Positions 8,238-15,808 of a stretch of 32,408 nucleotides of DNA are shown here, piece after piece. Source of the DNA: Rhodospirillales bacterium (lineage in GTDB: Bacteria; Pseudomonadota; Alphaproteobacteria; Azospirillales; Azospirillaceae); the NCBI GenBank assembly GCA_003165295.1, contig PLTC01000049.1:1-32408 (forward strand), written 5' to 3'. A program made the translations under genes and the position numbers. Every line of letters begins with the position of its first letter. Within the stretch, counting starts at the first letter, position 1. Under the pieces are notes generated by a model. The model made no database searches. It saw only the letters and a list, made by a program, of their open reading frames with translations, and was not told the origin of the DNA.

Positions 8238-9287
8238 CTATTTGCCGACCGCAACCATGCGCTCCACGGCCCGCCGCGCCCGTTCGGCGATGGCGGGATC
8301 GATCTCGATCCGAGGCGTCAGAGACAGCAGGGAGTCCCGGATTTTGGCCAGGGTGATGCGCTTCATGTGGGGGCACAGGTTGCACGGCCGGATGAACTCC
8401 AGCTCCGGGAACTCGACGGCGACGTTGTCGCTCATGGAGCACTCGGTGACCATCAGGACCTTGGCCGGCCGGCGATCCCGGACGAATTCGATCATCCGCG
8501 CCGTGGAGCCGACGAAATCGGCAACACCCAGCACGTCGGGCGGACACTCGGGATGGGCGAGCACGGTCAGGCCGGCATGGCGCGCGGCGTAGTCGGTGAT
8601 CTCGGCACCGGTGAATCGCTCATGCACCTCGCACTGGCCGGCCCAGGGAATGATTTCGACCTTGGTCTGTCCGGCGACATAAGCGGCCAGATAGCGGTCG
8701 GGCAGAAAGATCACCCGCCCGCAGCCCAAAGACTCCACCACCTCGACGGCATTGCCCGAGGTGCAACAGATATCGGTCTCGGCCTTGACCTCGGCCGAGG
8801 TGTTGACATAGGCGACCACCGGCACCCCGGGATGGCGCGCCCGCAACGCCCGGACATCGGCGCCGGTGATCGAGGCCGCCAGCGAGCAACCGGCCTCCAG
8901 GTCGGGCATCAGCACGATCTTGTCGGGGTTGAGCAACTTTGCGGTTTCGCCCATGAAGTGAACGCCGGCCAGCACGATCACCCGGGCTTCGGTGGCCGCG
9001 GCCTTGCGGGCCAGCGCCAGCGAATCCCCGACGATGTCGGCGACACAGTGATAGATTTCCGGCGTCATGTAGTTGTGCGCCAGCACCACCGCATCCCGCT
9101 CGCGCTTCAGCCGGTTGATCTCGTGGATCAACGGGGCGTGGACCGGCCACTCCAGGGGCGGAATCACCCGCCTGACCCGATCATAGAGGGCCTGATCGGT
9201 CACGGACCCGGCGTTCGGGGATTCAACGGCAGGGGAGGTCGACGACGGAGGAAGCGGCGATCCCGGTTCAACGAAGGCAACGGTCAT
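8238..9287 (-). CDS. nadA: Quinolinate synthase A (4Fe-4S)
   Basis: A 349-residue quinolinate synthase that condenses iminoaspartate with dihydroxyacetone phosphate. It has the three Cys segments expected to bind the 4Fe-4S cluster: [18 protein letters not shown] and the C-terminal [13 protein letters not shown]. It also has [12 protein letters not shown] near residue 67, [46 protein letters not shown] and [15 protein letters not shown]. The N-terminal 30 residues are Pro/Ser-rich and not part of the catalytic domain. It is the first gene of the nad operon. A candidate promoter and an 8-bp inverted repeat lie in its upstream region. Confidence 0.97.
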   Translation of the reverse strand: MTVAFVEPGSPLPPSSTSPAVESPNAGSVTDQALYDRVRRVIPPLEWPVHAPLIHEINRLKRERDAVVLAHNYMTPEIYHCVADIVGDSLALARKAAATEARVIVLAGVHFMGETAKLLNPDKIVLMPDLEAGCSLAASITGADVRALRARHPGVPVVAYVNTSAEVKAETDICCTSGNAVEVVESLGCGRVIFLPDRYLAAYVAGQTKVEIIPWAGQCEVHERFTGAEITDYAARHAGLTVLAHPECPPDVLGVADFVGSTARMIEFVRDRRPAKVLMVTECSMSDNVAVEFPELEFIRPCNLCPHMKRITLAKIRDSLLSLTPRIEIDPAIAERARRAVERMVAVGK

Positions 9288-9348
9288 GGTCCGAACGCTG
9301 GCTGGGGTGAGGGACTGACGGACGTCCCGATATTGACAGGTCTGCTGG

Positions 9349-9367
9349 GCGCGGCACCATGCCGCGC
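9349..9367 (-). promoter_or_regulatory. Perfect 8-bp inverted repeat in the nadA leader
   Basis: GCGCGGCA and TGCCGCGC are separated by three bases. The element lies between the candidate nadA promoter and the nadA start codon, about 60 bases before the start. It could be an operator for an NAD-responsive repressor or an RNA hairpin in the leader. No known NadQ, NadR or NrtR site was matched. Confidence 0.4.
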
Positions 9368-9409
9368 GCAGTCGGCAGCAAAACCACGATTGGCCGGCAA
9401 GTCAACGTC

Positions 9410-9438
9410 ATTTTAGCATAATCGTAAAACTGCTTCAG
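9410..9438 (-). promoter_or_regulatory. Candidate extended -10 promoter for nadABC
   Basis: On the minus strand an extended -10 element TGCTAAAAT (hexamer at 9410-9415) follows a weak -35 CTGAAG (9433-9438) at 17-base spacing. The AT-richness stands out against the GC-rich background. Transcription would start near 9403, giving a leader of about 115 bases before nadA. Confidence 0.4.
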
Positions 9439-9622
9439 GTTCGGGCGGCCGTCGGCCCCAAGGGACGCGGCGGCAGAGTCCGAACACCGGGTTCCGACAC
9501 CGAAGTCGTTGCCGGTCCGGCCGCGTTGGGCAATGATCGGCAGCGGCGGGCGGCCTGCCCCCAAATCGGCAGCGGCCAGGTCCATGGCGGACGAACTCTC
9601 TCTGAAAGAGGAGAATGACCCG

Positions 9623-12028
9623 GTGGCAGAGATGGTCCTGCTGGTGATCGGGCTGGCCGGCGGCCTTGCCGCCGGACCGGTATGGTCCCTGATCCGTCTG
9701 GTGAACCGGGAGCGACGGCGCGTGCGGGAACTGGCCGGACGGCTGGCCGCGGTGGTGGCGACCTCTCCGGCGCCGGTCTGCGGTTGGCCGGTCGGCCTCG
9801 AGCCCGGGCCGCCGGAGATCGCCGCCGCCGATTTCGCGGCGACGCTGGGGCTCGAGCACATCAAGCGGCCCGAGGACATCGCCCGGGCGCTGGCCCCGGC
9901 CGACGGCACCACCTTTCTCTTGGCATTCTCCGATCTGTGCCGGGAAGGCCGCAGCTTCCGGCTTCAGGCGATGGCCGGCGACGTGATCCGCCGGTTCGTG
10001 CTGTCCGGCCATCGCCACGGCGGCTTCAATCTGGTCTGGTTGGAGGACGGGGCCGTCCTGGCCGCGGAACGGATGCGCAGCGGCGCCGCCCTGGCGGCGC
10101 TGCGGGCCGCCGACCATCACCGCAACATCTTTCGCGCGGTGCTCGACCTGCTGCCGGTGCCGCTCTGGCTGCGTCGGGAAGACCTGGCCATTTCCTGGTG
10201 CAATCGGGCCTATGCCGCCGCCCTCGACAGCACCGTCGCGGCGGTGATCAGGACCGGCGGCGAACTGGGCGGCGGCAAGGCCCTGGCCCAACGCGCCCGC
10301 GCCGCCGGAATCGCCCAAAGCGAAACCCGGCGGGTGGTGATCGGCAGCGACCGGCATGTGATCGAGGTCACCGAGGCGCCGTTGAGCCTGCCCGCCCAGG
10401 ACCCTCCCGGAACCGGAACGGCGACGACGGCGCTCATGGTCGGCTTCGCCATCAATCGCAGCCGCGAGGAGGCGTTGCGGGCCGACCTCGCCCGCCATGT
10501 CTCGGCCCACGCCGCGGTGCTGGAACAACTCGGCTCGGCAATCGCCATTTACGGCGCCGACCGCCGGCTCAGCTTCTACAACCAGGCCTATGTCCGGCTG
10601 TGGGGGCTGGATGAAGGCTGGCTCGCCACCCTGCCCAGTTTCGCCGAAGTGCTGGAAGAACTGCGCACCCGCCGCCGCCTGCCCGAATACGCCGACTTTC
10701 CGCAGTTCAAGAAGGAAAATCTCGCCCTCTTCACCGACCTGATCGAGCCCCGCGAAACCCTGATGCATCTTCCCGACGGCACCACCTTGCGGCTTCTGAT
10801 TGTTCCACACTCCTTCGGCGGCCTGATATTCGTGCTGGAAGACGTGACCAACACCCTGGCGCTCGAATCGTCCTACAATATCCTGATGGCGGTGCAGCAG
10901 GAAACCCTCGACAATCTGGCCGAAGGCATCGCGGTGTTCGGTGGCGACGGCCGGCTCAAACTGTCCAACCCGGCCTATGCCGCCATGTGGCGGCTCGGCG
11001 TCGACGCCCTGGCCGGCGAGCCCCACATCACCACCCTGCTGGAACGGGTCCGGGCCTTGGTGGACCGGGGCCAGGACTGGCCGACGCTCAAGGAGCGGAT
11101 GGTCGCCGCTACCCTCGAACGCACCGCCCGCAACGGCCGGCTCGAACGGACCGACGGCTCGATGCTTGACTTTGCCTATGTGCCGCTGCCCGACGGGGCG
11201 GTGCTCACCACCTTTCTTGATGTGACCGACAGCGTCCGGGTCGAACAGGCGCTCCGCGCCCGCAACGCCGCCCTGGCCGAGGCCGACCGGCTCAAGACCG
11301 AGTTCCTCGCCAATGTCTCCTACCACCTGCGGACGCCGCTCAACTCGATTATGGGTTTTGCCGAGATGCTGGCCAATCAGTATTTCGGCCGGCTCAACGA
11401 ACGCCAGATGGAATACAGCCGGAACGTCCTGACCGCCGGCGCCTCGCTGCTGGCCATGATCAACGACATTCTGGACCTGGCGACCATCGAAGCCGGCTAC
11501 ATGACCCTGGAGCGTCGGCCGGTGGAGGTGCCGGCGTTGCTGGCCGGCGTCGCCAGCCTGGCCCAGGAATGGACCGCCAAGCAGAGCATGCGTCTCGAAC
11601 TGCACTGCCCGGGCGATATCGGCGAAATCGACGCCGACGAAAAGCGGCTGAAGCAGGCGCTGTTCAACCTGATCAGCAATGCCATCCGGTGCAGTGCCGC
11701 GGGCGGCACCATCATGCTTTCGGCCCGGCGCCGGCAGGACACCGTGGTCCTGACCGTTTGCGACGCCGCGGCCACCGCCAGGACCGGCAGCCACCCGGCG
11801 TCCGGGCACCTTGCGACCGGAGACGAGGGGCTGCCGCTGGAACGCTTCGAGCCCCCTCGCCTCTTCGCCTCGGGCACCCGGGAAGACGGCTCGGGCCTGG
11901 GCCTGACGCTGGTCAAGAGTTTCATCGAACTCCACGGCGGCCAGATCGGCATCGAGGGCACGGTCGGTGAGGGCACCTGCATCCATTGCATCCTGCCGAT
12001 CCACGCCCCGGCCCCGGAGGCGCCGTGA
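9623..12028 (+). CDS. divL: DivL-like multi-PAS sensor kinase with Tyr at the phospho-acceptor position
   Basis: About 801 residues: an N-terminal transmembrane segment (VLLVIGLAGGLAAGPVWSLI), three PAS-like regions (roughly 165-290, 300-415 and 425-545), a dimerisation/phosphotransfer helix and an ATPase domain. The H-box reads NVSYHLRTPLNSIMGF, with Tyr567 where kinases have His and a His shifted to the next position. This matches the alphaproteobacterial DivL group, in which Caulobacter DivL has Tyr550 and controls the cell-cycle kinase CckA. The N-box (LFNLISNAIRCSAAGG) and G2 box (GSGLGLTLVK) remain, but the G1 DxGxG motif is replaced by DAAATA at 714-719. The GTG at 9623 has GAGGAG about nine bases upstream; in-frame ATGs at 9584 and 9509 are alternatives. 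Kinase-domain fusion is certain; DivL orthology is likely, not proven. Confidence 0.8.
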   Translation: MAEMVLLVIGLAGGLAAGPVWSLIRLVNRERRRVRELAGRLAAVVATSPAPVCGWPVGLEPGPPEIAAADFAATLGLEHIKRPEDIARALAPADGTTFLLAFSDLCREGRSFRLQAMAGDVIRRFVLSGHRHGGFNLVWLEDGAVLAAERMRSGAALAALRAADHHRNIFRAVLDLLPVPLWLRREDLAISWCNRAYAAALDSTVAAVIRTGGELGGGKALAQRARAAGIAQSETRRVVIGSDRHVIEVTEAPLSLPAQDPPGTGTATTALMVGFAINRSREEALRADLARHVSAHAAVLEQLGSAIAIYGADRRLSFYNQAYVRLWGLDEGWLATLPSFAEVLEELRTRRRLPEYADFPQFKKENLALFTDLIEPRETLMHLPDGTTLRLLIVPHSFGGLIFVLEDVTNTLALESSYNILMAVQQETLDNLAEGIAVFGGDGRLKLSNPAYAAMWRLGVDALAGEPHITTLLERVRALVDRGQDWPTLKERMVAATLERTARNGRLERTDGSMLDFAYVPLPDGAVLTTFLDVTDSVRVEQALRARNAALAEADRLKTEFLANVSYHLRTPLNSIMGFAEMLANQYFGRLNERQMEYSRNVLTAGASLLAMINDILDLATIEAGYMTLERRPVEVPALLAGVASLAQEWTAKQSMRLELHCPGDIGEIDADEKRLKQALFNLISNAIRCSAAGGTIMLSARRRQDTVVLTVCDAAATARTGSHPASGHLATGDEGLPLERFEPPRLFASGTREDGSGLGLTLVKSFIELHGGQIGIEGTVGEGTCIHCILPIHAPAPEAP

Positions 12029-12042
12029 TCCCGGCATTTTTT

Positions 12043-12065
12043 GAACCGGACAAAATCACCGGTTC
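12043..12065 (+). other. Short inverted repeat after the divL-like gene
   Basis: GAACCGG and CCGGTTC flank a 9-base AT-rich loop, 15 bases after the stop codon. No T-run follows on the plus strand, so it is at most a weak or Rho-assisted terminator. Confidence 0.35.
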
Positions 12066-12077
12066 ACTCCGGTTTCC

Positions 12078-12203
12078 TGAACCCTGAACCCTGAACCCAT
12101 GACCTCATGAGGTCATGAGGTCATGAAGTCATGAAGTCATGAAGTCATGAAGTCATGAGGTCAAGGAGGCGAGCCTCCTTGCGGGTGCAGGGCAGCGCCC
12201 TGC
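12078..12203 (+). repeat. Dispersed repeat family B, copy 1, with seven-fold octamer expansion
   Basis: The element begins with three copies of the heptamer tgaaccc (12078-12098). Next come seven uninterrupted octamers at 12105-12160, tcatgagg or tcatgaag, each containing the palindrome TCATGA. Then follow the dyad AAGGAGGC-GA-GCCTCCTT (12163-12180), GCGGGTG and the dyad GCAGGGC-AGC-GCCCTGC (12187-12203). A second, inverted and unexpanded copy is at 32291-32346 and shares the ATGAGGTCA, GGAGGCGAGCCTCC and GCGGGTGCAGGGC blocks. It fills the gap between convergent genes. Confidence 0.85.
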
Positions 12204-12233
12204 AAAATCGCAGCAAGAGATTGCTCCTGACGC

Positions 12234-13178
12234 CTAGCCGGCAACACCGAACATCTCAAGAAGCGTCGAGATCATCACGACCGATACCAGCGACGAGAGC
12301 AGGATGATCTGGCTCGATTCACTTACAAAGATGCCGTACCGTTCGGCGAAAATATAGGTGTTGAGCGCAGTCGGCATCGCCGCGATCAGGGTCAGGGTTC
12401 CCAGCGAAGCCTCACCCATGCCGAACAGATGGCGGCCGACCAGCCAGGTCAGCGCCGGGTGAACCAGGCCTTTGACGCCGACCAGGACGCCGATCAGGGT
12501 GCGGCAGCCGGCTTCGAGCCGGGGCCGCCGCTGGCCCAGGGACAGCCCCAGGGCGAACAGCGCGGTCGGGATGCCGGCGTTGCCCAGTAACTGGCCGGTC
12601 CGCTCGGCCAGCACCGGCACCGTCCAATCCTGCCAGGAAAACACCATCCCGAGCAGCGAGGCCCCGACGATGGGATTCCCCAGGGCGATCCGGGGCAGAG
12701 AAAGGCAGGTACGCCAGGACCAACCGCGGCCGGTCTGATGAAGTTCAAGACACCCCAACACCAGGATGGTCATGACGATCACCTGGAACAGGGAAATGAT
12801 GATCACCGGTCCGGGCGCGCCGTAGGCCATGGCAATGATCGGCACCCCGATATAGACCGAGTTGGTCTGGCACGCGCTCATCATGCCGAGCACGCACTCG
12901 CCAAAGCCGCGGTGGCCGAGCCAGCGGGTGACCGCGGCGCCGATCACCGCCGTTCCCGCCATCCCCACCGCGAAGGCTGCGAGGAAGTCGCCGTGAAACA
13001 CCTGATCGCGGGGCATGTGGGCCATGGCGAGGAACAGGTAACAGGGCATGGCGCAGAAAAAGACATAGACGCCGAAGACCTTCTGGGCTTCGACGGGAAA
13101 CAGCGCAAGACGCGCACACAGCGCCCCCAGCCCCATCACCAGAAAAACCGGGGCAACGATGGTGACGATCGGACTCAC
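12234..13178 (-). CDS. AEC (auxin efflux carrier) family permease
   Basis: A 314-residue polytopic membrane protein with about ten hydrophobic segments in the AEC pattern. N-terminal IVAPVFLVMGLGALCARL and FFCAMPCYLFLAMA are followed by SACQTNSVYIGVPIIAMAYG, the broken helix typical of the family, then NPIVGASLLGMVFSW, GNAGIPTALFALGLSLG and a C-terminal AAMPTALNTYIFAERYG. AEC proteins move organic anions or small acids such as malonate or malate. The GTG at 13178 overlaps the ATP-grasp stop by four bases (GTGA), so the two are translationally coupled. This suggests the permease exports or imports the ATP-grasp product or substrate. Substrate unknown. Confidence 0.87.
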   Translation of the reverse strand: MSPIVTIVAPVFLVMGLGALCARLALFPVEAQKVFGVYVFFCAMPCYLFLAMAHMPRDQVFHGDFLAAFAVGMAGTAVIGAAVTRWLGHRGFGECVLGMMSACQTNSVYIGVPIIAMAYGAPGPVIIISLFQVIVMTILVLGCLELHQTGRGWSWRTCLSLPRIALGNPIVGASLLGMVFSWQDWTVPVLAERTGQLLGNAGIPTALFALGLSLGQRRPRLEAGCRTLIGVLVGVKGLVHPALTWLVGRHLFGMGEASLGTLTLIAAMPTALNTYIFAERYGIFVSESSQIILLSSLVSVVMISTLLEMFGVAG

Positions 13179-14320
13179 GGTGCCGGGTCCGCCGGCGACG
13201 CGGCCGGCACCACCGATGACGACGGCCAGGCCTGCGCCGCCATGGCCAGCAACAGGTCCAGATAACTCCAGCCGATGGCACGGGCGGCGATGGCGGTCAG
13301 GCTGTCCTGGTCCTCCCGCCCGACTCTGCCGGCACCGGTCATGTTCGGCTTCATGTTGAGATCGAAGAGGACGAAGCGGCCGTCCCGATCGGCCCGGCAA
13401 TCGACCCGGATCGGCGCCCGCGCCCCCACCAGCGTCCCGGCCCGGGCGCAGCACGCCAGCACCTCGCGGTAACGGGGTTCGGTCTGTTCGGCCGGTGACA
13501 GCAGCCGGCTGTTGTGCATCACCGCCACAATGCCGTTGTAGGGCGCGATGCCGTCCTGGTGATTGAACCGGGCCACCGGCGGCAGACACCAGCAACTTTC
13601 CAGGGTCTGCCCGCCGCCGTCGATCCGGTAGGTCCCCGGCGGCATCACGGTGACGGTGATTTCCTGGCCGGGCAGGAACGGCTCGACCATGCAGCTGGTC
13701 CCGTAACGCGGCCCGGAGACCCCGTCCACGACGACGGTGGCGCCGAGCAGGGCGGCGGCCCCGGCGCGCAGGTCGTCCAGCGTGTCAACCTTGGCCACCC
13801 CCTCGCTGCCGCGACCGCGAACCGGCTTGATCACGCAGGGCAGCGCCAGACCGTGGGCCGCCAGCGTCCCGGGGGACAAGGTCTCCAGCCCGGCCAGGGA
13901 CAGCAGCAGGGCCGGCGTCACCGGCAGGCCCTGGGCCGCCAGCCTGCGGTTGGTGTGCCACTTGTCGTCGAACTCGTGGACCGCGGCCGGCTGCTGTCCG
14001 ATGATCCGCAGATCGCGGTCACGCAGGGCTTCCAGCGGGTGGCCGTGGAACAGAATGGTGTTGGCCCAAAGGGCCGTGGCCCCGGCGGCCAGCGCGCGCG
14101 CGATTCCGTCCTCGGTGTCGGGAAAGACCCAGTCAAGGTCCCGTGTCGGGTCCGGCCGCGCCACCGGCGTTACGATCGGAACCCCGGCCTCCCGCAGAAT
14201 GCAGGCGATATCGGCGCCGCTGTCGCGGTAGCCACCCGGCTTCATGGGTTTGCGCACCCCGTCGAGCAAGGGCGGCGCGATACACTGGTAAAGGACGGCG
14301 ATTCTGTCCTGGAACGGCAC
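13175..14320 (-). CDS. ATP-grasp ligase, D-Ala-D-Ala ligase-like fold
   Basis: A 381-residue ATP-grasp protein. The N-terminal domain holds a D-Ala-D-Ala ligase-like KPGGYRDSGADIACILREAGV region. The ATP-binding part shows DDKWHTNRRLAAQGLPVTPA (Lys120), PCVIKPVRGRGSEGVAKV (Lys165 and glycine-rich loop), MVEPFLPGQEITVTVMPPG (Glu213) and FVLFDLNMKPNMTG, carrying metal-binding Asp320 and Asn322. Such enzymes activate a carboxylate as acyl phosphate and join it to an amine or thiol. This is not a standard Ddl, because the catalytic C-terminal pattern differs and no cell-wall genes are nearby. The GTG at 14320 has AGGGAG upstream. It is coupled to the AEC permease gene and follows the small membrane protein and dioxygenase genes, so it may make an exported amide or small peptide (inference). 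Confidence 0.82.
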   Translation of the reverse strand: MPFQDRIAVLYQCIAPPLLDGVRKPMKPGGYRDSGADIACILREAGVPIVTPVARPDPTRDLDWVFPDTEDGIARALAAGATALWANTILFHGHPLEALRDRDLRIIGQQPAAVHEFDDKWHTNRRLAAQGLPVTPALLLSLAGLETLSPGTLAAHGLALPCVIKPVRGRGSEGVAKVDTLDDLRAGAAALLGATVVVDGVSGPRYGTSCMVEPFLPGQEITVTVMPPGTYRIDGGGQTLESCWCLPPVARFNHQDGIAPYNGIVAVMHNSRLLSPAEQTEPRYREVLACCARAGTLVGARAPIRVDCRADRDGRFVLFDLNMKPNMTGAGRVGREDQDSLTAIAARAIGWSYLDLLLAMAAQAWPSSSVVPAASPADPAP

Positions 14321-14438
14321 GGCAGAGTCTCCCTGGTCCTGGATCGGTCAACAGACAAGCCCCGCGGGAGGCGGTCATGGCCTCCGGGTGAAGTCCTCAA
14401 CTCCGGTCAGGACTTCGGCACGCCCCGGAGCATCGATG

Positions 14439-14741
14439 TCACGGGTATAAGTAACTGCAAATCCAGTTGCTGGCCATCCCACCGAACAGACTGCCGATCA
14501 AGGCCAGGGCACCCACGCCAAAACCGGCCATGGTGGCCCGGCCGATCACGGTGACCGCCAACAGTCCGGCTGCGGTCATGCCCGAGACCGCGCCAAGACC
14601 GACGCTCAGTCCCCAGCCGGCGTCGTCGGCCGACACCGCCGGGGGTGTGACCGCCGGCGTCGTCGCGGCGAAACCGGCCATCGGCCCCAGGGCGATCAGG
14701 GCAATCAGCGCGATGACCAGAGCAGGCACCAGTTTAGGCAT
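14439..14741 (-). CDS. Small exported Gly/Ala-rich membrane protein
   Basis: A 100-residue protein. A clear signal peptide (LVPALVIALIALIALGPMAGFA, cleavage near ATT) is followed by a short Thr/Pro linker and two hydrophobic Gly-rich segments: GWGLSVGLGAVSGMTAAGLL and MAGFGVGALALIGSLFGG. These have GxxxG spacing that favours helix packing. It ends NWICSYLYP with a single Cys. The ATG at 14741 has GGGGAGCG at good spacing. It sits between the dioxygenase gene (45 bases upstream) and the ATP-grasp gene (118 bases downstream) on the same strand. I do not recognise a family. The later protein at 25484 has a similar plan. Confidence 0.7.
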   Translation of the reverse strand: MPKLVPALVIALIALIALGPMAGFAATTPAVTPPAVSADDAGWGLSVGLGAVSGMTAAGLLAVTVIGRATMAGFGVGALALIGSLFGGMASNWICSYLYP

Positions 14742-14786
14742 GGGTTCGCTCCCCGGTTCTGACAGGGTTACGGGTCATGGTATCCT

Positions 14787-15773
14787 TCAGGACAGGCTGG
14801 CCGCCCGTTGCGGCGACAGGGCAATTCCACAGGGAAAGCGGATTCTTTGCCCGACCGGCACCGGCGAGGGAATGGTGGCGTAATGCCGATAGACCTCCTG
14901 GCTCCGGTTGAGGTGCGGCCGGTCGACCAGATTTACCAGATCCTCGGTATCGTCTTCGCTGATCCAGATGCGCCGGAATTTCCGGCGGCTTTCGGTTGAA
15001 TTATCCTTGAACATCTTGCGCCCGTGCAGCACCCGCCAGTTGTCCAGAACGATGATGTCGCCCTGATCGGCACTGATCTCGTTGCTGAAGCGCGGGTCCA
15101 GGGTCAGGTGATGGAACCGGGTGACGGCATCGCGCGCCCAGGACGGGGTATAGACCTTGTCGTCATAGCGGAAACGGATCTTGAGCACGCCGCGCCGCAC
15201 CCGTTCGAACACCGCCCCGGCCAGCGCCATCTGGTCGTCCCGGGAGATGGTGATGCAACCCGACGTCGCCAGCAGGCGGGCCGCCTCCGGTTCTTCGCTG
15301 GTCAGATAGTCCAGAATGGCGCCGCCATCGGCGACAGTGTTGTCGCCACCCTGTTCGGCACGTTGGGCGATCTGGAGCAGAAGCAGCCGCGGCGAGGTGA
15401 TCCGCCGGACCTTGTCGCCTTCGACCAGCATGCCGTCGACGAACGAGCCGTCGGTATGGGGCGCAAACTCTTCGGCGCTGACGCCGTGGTATTCGGGAAG
15501 ATAGTTCCGCCACGACACATCCTGGGGCGTGTCACCGACCACGCCCCGGCTGTCGGCCCGGATGTGACGTTGAATGTCGCCAAAATGCCGGGCCAGGGCC
15601 AGGATGGTGTCGCCGTCGTTGGGCAGCCCCCGAATGATGCAGAAGCCGCGACCGCCCATGGTCGCCCCGATTGCCCGAGACCGGCCGGCCAGCGCGTCGA
15701 GAGTCGGAAGCTCGATGATGTACGGGTGCTGAGGGATATACAGGTCCTGAGGGATATACGGGTCCTGAAGCAT
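14787..15773 (-). CDS. TauD/TfdA-family Fe(II)/2-oxoglutarate-dependent dioxygenase
   Basis: A 328-residue member of the TauD/clavaminate-synthase-like superfamily. The iron facial triad is visible as His106-x-Asp108 (FAPHTDGSF) and His250 (VLDNWRVLHGRKMF), followed by Arg267/Arg268 in RRKFRRIWI, the expected 2-oxoglutarate anchor. RGFCIIRGLP near 41-50 and DGDTILALARHFGDIQ are typical N-terminal elements. The protein would hydroxylate, desaturate or otherwise oxidise a small organic molecule with O2 and 2-oxoglutarate. The first 18 residues carry a hexapeptide repeat (DPYIPQ, DLYIPQ, HPYI). ATG 15773 has GAGGAG 11 bases upstream. It follows the DUF2061-like gene by 35 bases, so they are likely co-transcribed. 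Substrate unknown. Confidence 0.87.
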   Translation of the reverse strand: MLQDPYIPQDLYIPQHPYIIELPTLDALAGRSRAIGATMGGRGFCIIRGLPNDGDTILALARHFGDIQRHIRADSRGVVGDTPQDVSWRNYLPEYHGVSAEEFAPHTDGSFVDGMLVEGDKVRRITSPRLLLLQIAQRAEQGGDNTVADGGAILDYLTSEEPEAARLLATSGCITISRDDQMALAGAVFERVRRGVLKIRFRYDDKVYTPSWARDAVTRFHHLTLDPRFSNEISADQGDIIVLDNWRVLHGRKMFKDNSTESRRKFRRIWISEDDTEDLVNLVDRPHLNRSQEVYRHYATIPSPVPVGQRIRFPCGIALSPQRAASLS

Positions 15774-15808
15774 GGTTTGTGTCACTCCTCGTTGTCGGAA
15801 TGCGGGAA

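Larger units (their letters stand above)
9288..9622. other. Divergent intergenic region between nadA and the divL-like gene
   Basis: This region holds the candidate leftward nadA promoter and leader palindrome listed separately. The rightward divL-like frame is open from 9509, with in-frame ATGs at 9509 and 9584, so part of it may be translated. I see no strong sigma-70 promoter pointing right; a consensus TTGACA near 9334 has no partner -10 box. Confidence 0.45.

Noticed and set aside
5444-8356. A 970-codon plus-strand open frame
   Set aside because: It lies antisense to nadC and nadB, has no domain and is rich in Gly, Arg, Gln and His, as expected for an antisense frame in GC-rich DNA.
9113-9132. 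FNR-like TTGAT...ATCAA dyad
   Set aside because: The spacing is 7 instead of 4 and it lies inside the nadA coding sequence.
9413-12037. An 874-codon minus-strand open frame
   Set aside because: Antisense to the clearly recognisable kinase; low-complexity translation with no motif.
12105-12160. CRISPR-like array
   Set aside because: The units are 8 bp with no spacers, so it is a simple tandem repeat.
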